A stretch of DNA of 64,000 bases from JBMOOG01 sp049324535 (GTDB taxonomy: Bacteria > Pseudomonadota > Alphaproteobacteria > Rhodobacterales > Rhodobacteraceae), in assembly GCA_049324535.1 (NCBI GenBank), contig JBMOOG010000019.1, forward strand, positions 186,001-250,000. The letters run 5' to 3'. The notes beneath the pieces are model-generated. The model saw only the letters and a list, made by a program, of their open reading frames with translations. It was not told the origin of the DNA and did no database searches. Each line of letters begins with the position of its first letter. Position 1 is the first letter of the stretch. A program made the position numbers and the translations under genes. Positions 6,729-15,612 of this stretch are shown here, one piece after another.

Positions 6729-9467
6729 TCACGCCGCCCGGCGCGCGCTGCGCTGCATCGGCAGGGTCACGCGGAAGGCGGCGCCGCCCTGCCCCGGCAG
6801 ATAGGCGATCGTGCCGCCGAGATTGGCCATGATCTCGCGGCAGATGGCGAGGCCGAGCCCCGCGCCACCGCTCCGCGACGTGGGGTCGAGGCGGGCGAAC
6901 TTCTCGAAGATGCTGTCCTGGCTGGCCTTGGGAATGCCCGCGCCGTTGTCCACGAAGTCGATCTCGATCTGCCCGGCGCGGGTGCGGACCTCGATGCGCA
7001 GCACCGGCACCTCGGCGTTGCAGTATTTCCGGGCGTTGGAGATCAGGTTGATGAACACCTGCACCAGCCGGTCGGTATCGGTCGCAACGGTGATGTCCTC
7101 GCGCGAGACGTCGCGCTCGAACACGAGGTCGCGGTCGGGGCGGGTGTAGGCCGAGGCGCGGATCGCGCGGGTGATGAGGTCGTGCAGGCTGGCAACCTGC
7201 ATCTTGACCTGCGCCCGGCCGCCCTCCAGCACCGACAGATCGAGCAGATCGTCGAGAAGCCGGGTCAGGCGGATGGCCTCCTGGTGCACGATCTCGGCCT
7301 GCCGGCGGCTGTCGTCCGAGGCGTCGGGGTCCTGCATCAGGATCTCGGAAAAGGCGCGGATCGCGGTCATCGGCGTGCGCAGCTCGTGGCTGATCTGGCC
7401 GAGGAAGGCGTCCTTCTGCACCGAAAGCCGCGTCAGCTTGTCGTTGGCCTCGGCCAGCTGGCGGGCGGTGCGGGCCAGTTCCTCGGACTGCTCCTCGAGC
7501 CGGGCGGAATACTCCATGATCTGCTGGGCCTCGCTCGCCACCGCCAGCAGGTCCTGCACCGTCACCGCGGCACCGACGGCGATCTGGCCGATCATCGCAT
7601 GGGCGGTGGCCGACCCCACCGCCCCGGCCAGCCGCCGTTCCAGCGCCTCGATGAAGGCGGGGGTCGCGTCCGGAAGATAGCCGGCCTTGCCCTGCGACCG
7701 CGCCGCCTCGCGGAAGAAGGTCAGCGCCTCGTCCGATCCGAGGATCCCCTGGGTCATCGCCAGCAGGTCCTCGGGCTCGGCCCCGCCCCGCGACCAGGCC
7801 TGCGCCCCGGGGGTCTGGTCGAAGACATGCACGAATGCCAGGCCCTGCATCCGCTCGAGCGGGCTCGGGAAGGTCAGCAGCGAGACGAGCACAAAGGCCC
7901 CGGCGTTCAGCGTGATCGACCAGAAGAGCGCCTGCATCACCGGATCGAGTCCGACCACGCCGAAGAGCGCCTCGGGCCGGAGCCAGCCGACGCCGAACGG
8001 ACCCTCGGCCAGCACCTGCGGCGACAGCAGGCCGCTTGCGCCGAACGAGGGCAGGAAGAGCGTCCAGACCCAGACCGCGAAGCCCACGAGGAGGCCGGCC
8101 GCGGCACCGGCATGGGTCGCGCCGCGCCAGAAGAGCCCGCCCAGCATCGCCGGCAGCACCTGGGCCACGCCCACGAAGGCGATCAGCCCGATCGCGGCCA
8201 GCGACGCCGAGCCGCCCGACATCCGGAAGTAGAGATAGCCCAGGGCGAGGATCCCGGCGATCGAGAGCCGGCGCGACATGAGGACCAGACCGCGCACATC
8301 GCCCGGAACCGCGCGTCTGTGGGCCGCGCGCGCCATTCCGTCGGCGCCCGCCGCCCCCGAGGTCCGGCTGCGCAGCGACAGCCAGAGCGGCGTCACCACA
8401 TGGTTCGACACCATCGTGGCCAGAGCGATTGCCTCGACGATCACCATCGAGGTGGCCGAGGAGAAGCCGCCGAGAAAGGCCAGCATCGCCAGGGTGCCCT
8501 TGCCTTCCGCCAGCGGCAGCGTCAGCACGAAGAGGTCGGGGTTCGATCCGGCCGGCATTCGGGCCAGGCCCAGGGCGGCGATCGGCACGACGAAGAGGCT
8601 CATCGCGAAGAGATAGAGCGGGAAGGCCCAGGAGGCGGTGGCCAGGTGGCGCTCGTCCGAATTCTCGACGACCATCACCTGGAACATGCGCGGCAGGGTC
8701 ACCACGGCCGCGGCCGAGGCGGCGATCAGCCCCGCCCAGCGTCCGGGCTGAAGCGTCCAGTCGGCGATGGGCGAGGCGTCGATGCGGGCGAGCGTCTCGG
8801 ACAGGCCGCCGGCCACGCCCCAGACCACGAAGACCCCCACGGCAAGAAGCGCGACCAACTTGACCACCGCCTCGACCGCGATCGCCATCACGACGCCATG
8901 GTGGCGTTCGTTGGCGTCAAGGTTGCGGGTGCCGAAGAGGACGGTGAAGATCGCAAGCCCCCCCGCAACCCAGAGCGCGGTGGCCGAGGTCTCGGGGACC
9001 GTCCAGTCGCCCTCCGGCGCGGCGGCGAAGACCTCGAAGGACAGGGTGACCGACTGGAGCTGAAGCGCGATGTAGGGCGTGGCCGCGACCACCGCGATCA
9101 CCGTCACGATCACGCCGATGGTGTTCGACTTGCCGAAGCGCGACGCGATCAGGTCGGCGATCGAGGTCACGCGCTGGACCTGGCCGATGCGCACCAGCTT
9201 GCGCAGCAGAAGCCACCAGCCGACCAGAACGAGCGTGGGGCCGAGATAGATGGTCAGGAACTCGAGCCCCGAGCGGGCCGCGTAGCCCACCGCGCCGTAG
9301 AAGGTCCAGGCGGTGCAGTAGATCGACAGCGACAGGGTGTAGATCAGCGGCGAGCGGAGCCAGCCCGCCGATCCCGCGGCCGCGCGCCGCTCGGCGGCGA
9401 AGGCAACGAGGAAGAGGAAGAGCACATAGCCGAGGCAGACCGCGACGAGGATGTTGAAGGGAACCAT
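6729..9467 (-). CDS. Sensor histidine kinase with sodium/solute symporter domain (CrbS/CbrA-like)
   Basis: 912 residues from the ATG at 9467. Residues 1-500 form about thirteen hydrophobic helices of the SSS (SLC5) fold; a linker of about 150 residues with a coiled coil follows; then HisKA with SHELRTPM (phospho-acceptor His near 694) and a HATPase domain with DNGAGIP (near 840) and GGAGLGLAI. No receiver domain is attached. CrbS/CbrA kinases sense acetate or other small substrates through the SSS domain and control acs and carbon use. The start codon follows the stop of the small membrane protein gene by one base, so translation is coupled. Its partner receiver gene lies 0.33 kb upstream in the same operon. 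Confidence 0.9.
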   Translation of the reverse strand: MVPFNILVAVCLGYVLFLFLVAFAAERRAAAGSAGWLRSPLIYTLSLSIYCTAWTFYGAVGYAARSGLEFLTIYLGPTLVLVGWWLLLRKLVRIGQVQRVTSIADLIASRFGKSNTIGVIVTVIAVVAATPYIALQLQSVTLSFEVFAAAPEGDWTVPETSATALWVAGGLAIFTVLFGTRNLDANERHHGVVMAIAVEAVVKLVALLAVGVFVVWGVAGGLSETLARIDASPIADWTLQPGRWAGLIAASAAAVVTLPRMFQVMVVENSDERHLATASWAFPLYLFAMSLFVVPIAALGLARMPAGSNPDLFVLTLPLAEGKGTLAMLAFLGGFSSATSMVIVEAIALATMVSNHVVTPLWLSLRSRTSGAAGADGMARAAHRRAVPGDVRGLVLMSRRLSIAGILALGYLYFRMSGGSASLAAIGLIAFVGVAQVLPAMLGGLFWRGATHAGAAAGLLVGFAVWVWTLFLPSFGASGLLSPQVLAEGPFGVGWLRPEALFGVVGLDPVMQALFWSITLNAGAFVLVSLLTFPSPLERMQGLAFVHVFDQTPGAQAWSRGGAEPEDLLAMTQGILGSDEALTFFREAARSQGKAGYLPDATPAFIEALERRLAGAVGSATAHAMIGQIAVGAAVTVQDLLAVASEAQQIMEYSARLEEQSEELARTARQLAEANDKLTRLSVQKDAFLGQISHELRTPMTAIRAFSEILMQDPDASDDSRRQAEIVHQEAIRLTRLLDDLLDLSVLEGGRAQVKMQVASLHDLITRAIRASAYTRPDRDLVFERDVSREDITVATDTDRLVQVFINLISNARKYCNAEVPVLRIEVRTRAGQIEIDFVDNGAGIPKASQDSIFEKFARLDPTSRSGGAGLGLAICREIMANLGGTIAYLPGQGGAAFRVTLPMQRSARRAA

Positions 9468-9468
9468 G

Positions 9469-9786
9469 TCACGGCCCGTCCGCGTCGGGGCCGGCGGCCG
9501 GACCGCCACCCGCCGCCGCGCCGGGTCGGCCGGACGGCGGCGTCTCGGGGTCGCCGCCGAGCCGGCCCGCCAGGAGATAGGCCACCACGATCAGCCCGAA
9601 CCACACCGCAAAGAGGTAGATGCCCCCCCGGGAGGTGTCCGGGGCCGCCGTCTCGGCCGGGCGCCACAGGATCGGCAGCAGCACGAGGAAGGCGCCGGCC
9701 ACCGGCAGCACCCGCGCCGCATCGGCCACCCGGCGGCGGCGGTAGAGCATCGGGGCAAGGAAGGCCGGCCGTCGCGGGATGCGCAT
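9469..9786 (-). CDS. Small two-helix membrane protein coupled to the symporter-domain kinase
   Basis: 105 residues: a basic N-terminus, two hydrophobic segments (about residues 20-42 and 53-75), and a Gly/Pro/Ala-rich cytoplasmic tail. Its stop codon is one base from the kinase start and its start is 10 nt from the receiver gene. Size and topology resemble the small subunits (DUF485/DUF4212 type) found with SSS transporters such as ActP, though sequence identity to those families cannot be claimed. A role as an accessory to the transporter-like half of the kinase is an inference. Confidence 0.7.
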   Translation of the reverse strand: MRIPRRPAFLAPMLYRRRRVADAARVLPVAGAFLVLLPILWRPAETAAPDTSRGGIYLFAVWFGLIVVAYLLAGRLGGDPETPPSGRPGAAAGGGPAAGPDADGP

Positions 9787-9796
9787 CGCCGTCGGC

Positions 9797-10189
9797 CTAG
9801 ACGCCGCCGGCCAGCGCGCGCACCCCGCTCACGAGGTCGGCGTTGGCGAAGGGCTTCGCGAGAAAGCGGCTGGCACCGGCGCGCAGCGCCGCGTCCTGTT
9901 CGCGCGACTGGCCCTTGGCGGTCAGCACCAGCACCGGCAGACGGGCCAGATCGGGGTCGGCGCGCAGGTCGGCAAGGATGTCAAAGCCCGACCGGCCCGG
10001 CAGCATCACGTCGAGAACCACCACCAGCGGCGCCGCCGCGCGGATCACCGCCAGCGCGTCGGTCCCGTCGGAATGGGTCTGCACCGACCATCCGTCCCGC
10101 GACAGGATGAAGCGGATCGCCTCGGCGATGTTCGGCTCGTCCTCGATCAGAAGGATCCGGCGCTGCGTTCCTTCGGCTTGGCCCGGCAT
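9797..10189 (-). CDS. Single-domain response regulator
   Basis: 130 residues consisting of one receiver domain and no output domain. The acidic pocket (Glu16, Asp17), phospho-acceptor Asp60 (LDVMLPGRSG), Thr90 and Lys112 (AKPF) are all present, so it should be phosphorylatable. It is first in the order receiver, small membrane protein, symporter-domain kinase, and is the obvious phosphate acceptor of that kinase. Lacking a DNA-binding domain it differs from CrbR, so it must signal by protein contact or pass phosphate on. Confidence 0.9.
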   Translation of the reverse strand: MPGQAEGTQRRILLIEDEPNIAEAIRFILSRDGWSVQTHSDGTDALAVIRAAAPLVVVLDVMLPGRSGFDILADLRADPDLARLPVLVLTAKGQSREQDAALRAGASRFLAKPFANADLVSGVRALAGGV

Positions 10190-10258
10190 GGCTGACGTCC
10201 TCCCTGCGCCACTTTCCGCCAGCGGTCCGGGGACTATCGCGCAGCAGCCCCGCCCCTG

Positions 10259-11572
10259 TCAAAACGCTTCTTGCCCCGGTCCCGGCCGGACCAGGATCGA
10301 GGGCTCGCGCCGGGCGGGACAGGGCGTGCGCGGGCAGACCCGGCAGCTGAGGCCGACCGCACGCGCCGGCCCGCCCGGACCGCCGCCGTCATCGGGCAGG
10401 AGCAGCATCGAGGCGGTGACCACCTCGGGCCCGTCGAGCCCGAGCGGCTGTGCGAGGTCGGCGATGGCATAGGCCAGGAAGCGGCCGCCGCCCCGCCCCG
10501 CGATGTCCAGAAGCGCCCGCGACGGAACACCGGGGCGGCTCAGCGCCGCATAGAGCGGCCAGAGCGGGCAGCCCGCGCCGAAGCGCGGCAGGGCAAGGCC
10601 CGCGACGGGCTTGCGGAAGGTCAGCGCGCCCGAACCGTCCGCGACCAGAAGCCCGATCGCCGCGCCCTCGGGGGCCGGAAGCGTGGCCAGCCGGCGCATC
10701 ACCGCCGCGACCGGCGCCGAAAAGCGCGCCGCCAGACGCACGGGGTCGGGGCCGGTCTCGGCCAGCGCCGCGCGGAACGCGGCCAGCGGCAGCAGGGCCG
10801 CGTCGGCGCGCAGCCGCGCGAGCTGGGCGCGCGCCAGTTCCCGCGCGGCCGGCGAGCGCAGCTCGGCCGCCTCGTTGACCACCGCCGCATCGGAGCCCCC
10901 CGTCTCGGCGTCGGCAAGCGACCAGCCGCGCGCGGCCAGCCAGGCCTCGACCTCGTCCTGCGGCGTCGCGGGCCCGGTCTCGGGCGAGGCGTCGAGATAG
11001 GCGACCAGCGCCGCCGCGGCCTCGCTCAGCCGCAGGCTGTCCGCGGCGATGTTGTCCTGAAAGCGCTGGCGCGCCGGCCCGTCGATGTCGGGCGTCTCGG
11101 CCAGGATCGCGGCGGCCGACCGCAGCGCGGTGATCGTGGTCAGCAGTTCGTGGACCTGCGCCGAAAGCTGCGGATCATGGGCAAGCCGGTCGCTGAGCCG
11201 GTCGGCCAGCCGTTCGAGCCGCTCGACCTGGGCCTGCCGCCCGGCAAGAAGCGCGGACCAGCCGGGGAAGCGGGCCACGAATTCGCCCAGACGGTCGATC
11301 TCGGGGGCGGGTTCGCCCGGCACCGCCGCCAGCGCCGCTTCGCGCAGCGTCCCGCTGAGCACGTCCTCGGACCCCTCGTCCAGGGCGCGCGCCTCGACGC
11401 CGAGTTCGCGGGCAAAGACCGCCACCAGATCCGGGCCGGGACGGCGGCGGTTGTGCTCGATCAGGTTCAGGTAGGCCGGCGAGACGCCCGCGGCCCGGGC
11501 AAGGTCGCTCTGGCGCATGCCGATCAGCAAGCGCCGTTCCCTGATCCGCGTCCCGGTCAGCGCGCCGCGCAT
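10259..11572 (-). CDS. ScfR-family (short-chain fatty acyl-CoA) XRE regulator
   Basis: 437 residues. An N-terminal HTH_3 domain (about 8-60: RIRERRLLIGMRQSDLARAA, then SPAYLNLIEHNRR) precedes a long helical region and a C-terminal ligand domain ending in a Cys cluster (SCRVCPRTPCPAR). This is the architecture of RamB, PccR and other ScfR proteins, which bind acyl-CoAs and control acetate, propionate or methylcitrate/ethylmalonyl-CoA genes; PccR of Rhodobacter sphaeroides is the known relative. It lies upstream of the receiver/kinase operon, 69 nt away. A direct repeat just upstream of the start may be its own operator. Which acyl-CoA it senses cannot be told. Confidence 0.85.
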   Translation of the reverse strand: MRGALTGTRIRERRLLIGMRQSDLARAAGVSPAYLNLIEHNRRRPGPDLVAVFARELGVEARALDEGSEDVLSGTLREAALAAVPGEPAPEIDRLGEFVARFPGWSALLAGRQAQVERLERLADRLSDRLAHDPQLSAQVHELLTTITALRSAAAILAETPDIDGPARQRFQDNIAADSLRLSEAAAALVAYLDASPETGPATPQDEVEAWLAARGWSLADAETGGSDAAVVNEAAELRSPAARELARAQLARLRADAALLPLAAFRAALAETGPDPVRLAARFSAPVAAVMRRLATLPAPEGAAIGLLVADGSGALTFRKPVAGLALPRFGAGCPLWPLYAALSRPGVPSRALLDIAGRGGGRFLAYAIADLAQPLGLDGPEVVTASMLLLPDDGGGPGGPARAVGLSCRVCPRTPCPARREPSILVRPGPGQEAF

Positions 11573-11594
11573 CGGCTCCTCCCGTCCGCCGCGA

Positions 11595-11611
11595 ATTTAC
11601 AGGATTTACAG
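11595..11611. promoter_or_regulatory. Direct repeat upstream of ScfR-type regulator
   Basis: ATTTACAG occurs twice with a 9-bp period (11595-11602 and 11604-11611), an AT-rich island in GC-rich DNA 23 nt upstream of the regulator start. Read on the coding strand it is CTGTAAAT-C-CTGTAAAT. ScfR proteins bind AT-rich repeated sites (TTTGCAAA-type for PccR), so this is a candidate autoregulatory operator. Inference. Confidence 0.4.
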
Positions 11612-11657
11612 ACCGGACCGCAAGCCATGACGCCCGCGGATCAGCCCCGGCGCCCGG

Positions 11658-11810
11658 TCAGTTGCCCGTGCAGTTCGGGGGCGCCACGTCGTGGATGCGG
11701 GGCTGGGCCGGCGCGCCGTCCACGCATTCGGTCAGCTTGATCTCGGGCTTGCTGCAGGCCGCGAGCACGGCCAGCGCCAGCATCAGGCCAACACCTCCGA
11801 CGACCTTCAT
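11658..11810 (-). CDS. Short lipoprotein
   Basis: A 50-residue frame running from the ATG at 11810 to TGA at 11658. It begins MKVVGGVGLMLALAVLAACS, a lipoprotein signal with lipobox LAAC (acylated Cys19), followed by a 31-residue mature part with two more Cys (29 and 47) and a Pro-rich segment. An ATG at 11822 would add Met-Arg-Gly-Arg and an even better signal n-region. It is located directly upstream of, and in the same direction as, the ScfR-type regulator. Function unknown; coding status rests on the lipobox and codon use. Confidence 0.65.
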   Translation of the reverse strand: MKVVGGVGLMLALAVLAACSKPEIKLTECVDGAPAQPRIHDVAPPNCTGN

Positions 11811-11954
11811 CCTGCCCCGCATGCCTGCCCCCGTTGCGTCCTCTCCGGGACCCCGCCCGGACTACCTGCCCCGATTAACCGCGACGTGGCGGAAAGGGCA
11901 ACAGAAAAGGCGCGGGCACAGCGGCCCGCGCCCCTTCGTCCCGGCCGCGTGGCC

Positions 11955-12938
11955 CTATTTCAGCGCGGCGTCGGTGATCGCCAGCGTGTAGGCGCCTTCC
12001 GGCTGCTTGGTGATGACCGGGTCCGACCCGCCGGCCAGCAGCGTCGCCACGGTGCGTTCGTAGTCGGCCGGGTCGAGCGCGCCGTTCGAGCCGGCGGTCA
12101 GCTTCGCCACCTCGCCCATCATGAACTTCTGGTGGGCTTCGGTCTGGGCGCCGGTCTCGTCGTTCTCGAGCACCATCATCGCCGCCTCGTCCGGGTTGGC
12201 CTCGGCGTATTTCCAGCCCTTCATGCTCGCCCGGACGAACTTGACCATCTTCTCCTGGAAGGCCGCGTCCTTGAGCTTGTCCTCGAGCACGTAGAGACCG
12301 TCCTCGAGCGTGGCCACGCCCTGTTCGTCATACTTGAAGGTGACGAGATCCTCGGGCTTGATCCCCGCGTCAAGCACCTGGCCGTATTCGTTGTAGGTCA
12401 TCGTCGAGATGCAGGCCGCCTGCTTCTGGAGCAGCGGATCGACGTTGAAGCCCTGCTTGAGCACTGTGATCCCGTCCGGGCCGCCGTCGGTCTTGATCCC
12501 GAGCTGCGCCATCCAGGCGAGGAACGGGTATTCGTTGCCGAAGAACCAGACGCCGATGGTCTTGCCCTTGAAGTCGGTCGGCGCCTGGATGCCGGTTTCC
12601 TTCAGGCAGGTCAGCATCAGGCCCGAATGCTTGAAGGGCTGGGCGATGTTGACCAGCGGCAGGCCTTTTTCACGCGCGGCCAGCGCCGCGGGCATCCAGT
12701 CCACGATCACGTCGGCGCCGCCGCCGGCGATCACCTGCTCGGGCGCGATGTCGGGGCCGCCCGGCTTGATGGTGACGTTCAGGCCCTCTTCGTCGTAGAA
12801 GCCCTTTTCCTTGGCCACGTAATAGCCCGCGAACTGCGCCTGCGTCACCCACTTGAGCTGCAGCGTCACGTCATCGGCCGCCCAGGCCCCGCCGGCCGTC
12901 ATCGCCGTCAGGCCCACAACCGTCACGAACTTCCTCAT
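11955..12938 (-). CDS. ABC transporter periplasmic binding protein, NMT1/THI5-like
   Basis: 327 residues with a cleavable signal peptide (cleavage near GGAWA-AD, residue 20) and the NMT1/THI5-like fold used for thiamine-pyrimidine and other heterocyclic substrates (LQLKWVTQAQFAGYYVAKEK, then a Gly-rich GGPD segment). AGGAGAGG precedes the ATG. It is last in the operon ATPase, permease, permease, binding protein. Location beside pyrimidine-degradation genes suggests uptake of a pyrimidine, dihydropyrimidine or hydantoin-like compound; the family also transports riboflavin and thiamine precursors, so the substrate is inferred. Confidence 0.9.
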   Translation of the reverse strand: MRKFVTVVGLTAMTAGGAWAADDVTLQLKWVTQAQFAGYYVAKEKGFYDEEGLNVTIKPGGPDIAPEQVIAGGGADVIVDWMPAALAAREKGLPLVNIAQPFKHSGLMLTCLKETGIQAPTDFKGKTIGVWFFGNEYPFLAWMAQLGIKTDGGPDGITVLKQGFNVDPLLQKQAACISTMTYNEYGQVLDAGIKPEDLVTFKYDEQGVATLEDGLYVLEDKLKDAAFQEKMVKFVRASMKGWKYAEANPDEAAMMVLENDETGAQTEAHQKFMMGEVAKLTAGSNGALDPADYERTVATLLAGGSDPVITKQPEGAYTLAITDAALK

Positions 12939-12956
12939 CGTCCACCTCTCCTGTTG

Positions 12957-13805
12957 TCAGCCCCGCCCTCTCTGCGACGGGTGCCAGAACGTGACGCCTT
13001 TCTCGATCAGCGCCACAAACCCATAGAATGCCGAACCGGCCAGAGCCGCCACGGCAATCTCGGCCCAGACCATGTCCAGCGCAAGCTGGCCCACGGCCGT
13101 CGAGATCCGAAAGCCCATGCCCCGCGTGGGGCTGCCGAAGAACTCGGCCACGATAGCACCGATAAGCGCCAGCGTTGTCGCAATTTTGAGCCCGTTGAAG
13201 ATGAAGGGCATCGCGGCCGGCAGGCGCAGCTTCCACAGGGTCTGCCCGTAGCTCGCCCCCCAGGTCGCCATAAGGTCGCGCTGCATCCGCTCGCTGGCGG
13301 CAAGGCCGGCCACGGTGTTCACCAGGACCGGGAAGAACACCATGACCACGACCACCGCGGCCTTCGACTGCCAGTCGAAACCGAACCACATCACGAGGAT
13401 GGGGGCGATGCCGACGATGGGCAGAGCGGCCACGAAGTTGCCGACCGGCAAGAGGCCGCGCTGGAGGAAGGGCGAGCGGTCGATCAGGATCGCGGTCAGG
13501 ATCGCGGCGCCGCAGCCGATGACATAGCCCGACAGCGCGCCCTTGAGGATCGTCTGGACGAAATCCTCCCAGAGCATCGGCAGGCTGGTGGTGATCGTCG
13601 CCCAGATCGTCGAGGGCGCGGGCAGGATGACGCCGGGCACCGCGAGGCCGCGCACGATCCCTTCCCAGAGGACGAGCAGCGTCACCCCGAAGAGCCCGGG
13701 GATGACGAGCCGCGCCCAGCGGTCGCGCCCGTGCGTGCGGGCGAGCCAGGCGTTGAGCGCCCAGGCCGCAAGCCAGAAGAGGATGGCGCCCCAGAGCCAG
13801 GTCAT
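12957..13805 (-). CDS. ABC transporter permease (SsuC/ThiX family)
   Basis: 282 residues, about seven hydrophobic segments, and the permease cytoplasmic loop in the form ATWGASYGQTLWKLRLPAAMP (EAA-like, contacting the ATPase). Its ATG overlaps the stop of the other permease gene by 4 nt. It pairs with that protein to form a heterodimeric channel of the importer adjoining the pyrimidine genes. Confidence 0.9.
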   Translation of the reverse strand: MTWLWGAILFWLAAWALNAWLARTHGRDRWARLVIPGLFGVTLLVLWEGIVRGLAVPGVILPAPSTIWATITTSLPMLWEDFVQTILKGALSGYVIGCGAAILTAILIDRSPFLQRGLLPVGNFVAALPIVGIAPILVMWFGFDWQSKAAVVVVMVFFPVLVNTVAGLAASERMQRDLMATWGASYGQTLWKLRLPAAMPFIFNGLKIATTLALIGAIVAEFFGSPTRGMGFRISTAVGQLALDMVWAEIAVAALAGSAFYGFVALIEKGVTFWHPSQRGRG

Positions 13806-14665
13806 GCCGCCATCCCCATCCGCCGGAGCGTCAGCCTCTCGATCAGGCCGATGGCCATGACGAGGACGGCCGCAAGGATCGCGGCGCCGAAGAGCGCCGC
13901 CCAGATCTGCACGGTCTGCCCGTAGTAGCTGCCCGACAGGAGCCGCGCGCCGAGCCCGGCGGTGGCGCCGGCCGGCAGTTCGCCCACGATCGCGCCCACC
14001 AGCGAGGCCGCGACCGAGACCTTGAGCGAGGCGAAGAGATAGGGGATCGAGGCCGGAAGCCTGAGCTTCCAGAAGGTCTGGGCGCGGCTGGCGTTGTAGG
14101 TGGTGAGCAGGTCGAGCTGCGCCGCATCGGGGCTGCGCAGGCCCTTCACCATGCCCACGACCACCGGGAAGAACGACAGATAGGCCGAGATGATCGCCTT
14201 GGGGACCAGGCCGGTCATGCCCACCGAGGCCAGCACCACGATGATCATCGGCGCGATGGCGAGGATCGGGACGGTCTGGCTGGCGATCGCCCAGGGCATG
14301 ACGCTCAGGTCCATCGCCCGGCTGTGGACGATGCCGACCGCGAGCAGGATCCCGAGGCCCGAGCCGATGACGAAGCCGAGGAGCGTGGCCGAGAGCGTCA
14401 CCCAGGAGTGATAGACGAGGCTGCGCTTCGAGGTGATCTTCTGTCCAGCGTAGCCCTCCCAGAGCCCCGCGGCCACCTGATGCGGCGCCGGAAGCACCGG
14501 ACGTTCCTGCACCATGGTGTCGTTGACCACATCCACCCAGGTCAGGTGCTGGCCCGCCCGCGCCGCCTGGTCATAGGTCCACTGGCTGTTGAGCCGGATC
14601 GCCGCCCCGTACCAGAGCACGACGATGGCGAGGAGCACCGCAAGGATCGGCAGGACCCGGTTCAT
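13802..14665 (-). CDS. ABC transporter permease (SsuC/ThiX family)
   Basis: 287 residues with an N-terminal membrane anchor, then a periplasmic stretch of about 60 residues and the usual permease core with an EAA-like loop (NASRAQTFWKLRLPASIP). It differs from its partner mainly in the longer periplasmic N-terminal loop. It follows the ATPase gene after a 70-nt gap that contains a GC hairpin repeat, and overlaps the next permease by 4 nt. Confidence 0.9.
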   Translation of the reverse strand: MNRVLPILAVLLAIVVLWYGAAIRLNSQWTYDQAARAGQHLTWVDVVNDTMVQERPVLPAPHQVAAGLWEGYAGQKITSKRSLVYHSWVTLSATLLGFVIGSGLGILLAVGIVHSRAMDLSVMPWAIASQTVPILAIAPMIIVVLASVGMTGLVPKAIISAYLSFFPVVVGMVKGLRSPDAAQLDLLTTYNASRAQTFWKLRLPASIPYLFASLKVSVAASLVGAIVGELPAGATAGLGARLLSGSYYGQTVQIWAALFGAAILAAVLVMAIGLIERLTLRRMGMAA

Positions 14666-14677
14666 CGCGCGCCGCGC

Positions 14678-14721
14678 GGGGGCTCTGCCCCCGCCCCCCC
14701 GTGATATTTGGCCCAGTGAGA
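14678..14721. repeat. Dispersed hairpin repeat, CCAGTGAGA tail (single arm)
   Basis: A GGGGGC-tct-GCCCCC hairpin (14678-14692), a C-run with the core GTGATATTTGG, and the nine-base tail CCAGTGAGA (14713-14721). The same order of parts occurs at 45338-45472 (two copies, inverted) and, with a different tail, at 37972-38021 and 58622-58756. Here it lies inside the transporter operon between ATPase and permease genes, where the hairpin could reduce or tune downstream expression. Confidence 0.65.
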
Positions 14722-14734
14722 CGCCGCCATGCGG

Positions 14735-15535
14735 TCACACCTCATCGCCATGCCCCGCGCGCAGGCCCTCGCGCACGCGGTGCGCGATCTGGATGAACTC
14801 CGGCGTGTCGCGGATGTCGAGCGGGCGCTCGCGCGGCAGCGGGCTGTCGATCACGTCGGTGATCCGGCCGGGGCGCGGGCTCATCACCACGATCTTCGTG
14901 GACAGGTAGACCGCCTCGGGGATCGAGTGGGTGACGAAGCCGATGGTCTTGCCGGTGCGCGCCCAGAGCTTCAGGAGTTCCTCGTTCAGCCGGTCGCGCA
15001 CGATCTCGTCGAGCGCGCCGAAGGGTTCGTCCATCAGGAGGATGTCGGCGTCGAAGGCGAGCGCGCGCGCGATCGAGGCACGCTGCTGCATGCCGCCCGA
15101 CAGCTGCCAGGGGAACTTGTTGCCGAAGCCCGAAAGCTCGACCAGCGACAGGACGCGTTCGACCCGCGCCGCCTGTTCGGTCCGGTCGAAGCCCATGATC
15201 TCGAGCGGCAGGCGGATGTTGCCGGCGATGGTGCGCCAGGGATAGAGCCCGGCCGCCTGGAAGACGTAGCCGTAGGCCCGCGCCTGCCGGGCCGCGTCGG
15301 GCGTCATGCCGTTGACAGTCAGCGTGCCGCCGGTCGGGTGCTCGAGCGCGGCGATGGCGCGCAGAAAGGTGGTCTTGCCGCAGCCCGAGGGGCCGATGAA
15401 GCTGACGAATTCGCCCTTGCCGATCGTCAGGTTCACGTCCCTGAGCGCCTGGACCGGGCCGTCCGCGGTCTCGAAGACGAGGTTCACGCCCTTCGCCTCG
15501 ATCACCGGCTGCGCGATGGCGTTGGTGTCCTTCAT
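14735..15535 (-). CDS. ABC transporter ATP-binding protein (SsuB/ThiZ family)
   Basis: 266 residues from the ATG at 15535, preceded by GGGACAGGGA; upstream in-frame sequence lacks features. Walker A GPSGCGKTT, Q-loop VFQAAGLYPW, signature LSGGMQQRASIARAL and Walker B ILLMDEPFGALD are intact. It is the first gene of the importer operon and divergent from a cupin gene. No RutR-type palindrome was found in the 77-nt divergent gap, so control may differ from the catabolic genes. Confidence 0.92.
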   Translation of the reverse strand: MKDTNAIAQPVIEAKGVNLVFETADGPVQALRDVNLTIGKGEFVSFIGPSGCGKTTFLRAIAALEHPTGGTLTVNGMTPDAARQARAYGYVFQAAGLYPWRTIAGNIRLPLEIMGFDRTEQAARVERVLSLVELSGFGNKFPWQLSGGMQQRASIARALAFDADILLMDEPFGALDEIVRDRLNEELLKLWARTGKTIGFVTHSIPEAVYLSTKIVVMSPRPGRITDVIDSPLPRERPLDIRDTPEFIQIAHRVREGLRAGHGDEV

Positions 15536-15612
15536 TCCCTGTCCCTGTTCCGATTGGCCCCCGGCCGACCCTCTGCTATCCTCGACGCGCCGCAATCAGA
15601 GCGAGGACGGCC

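Noticed and set aside
15536..15612. RutR site between the importer ATPase and cupin genes
   Set aside because: No TGACCA-NN-TGGTCA-like palindrome is present in this 77-nt gap.
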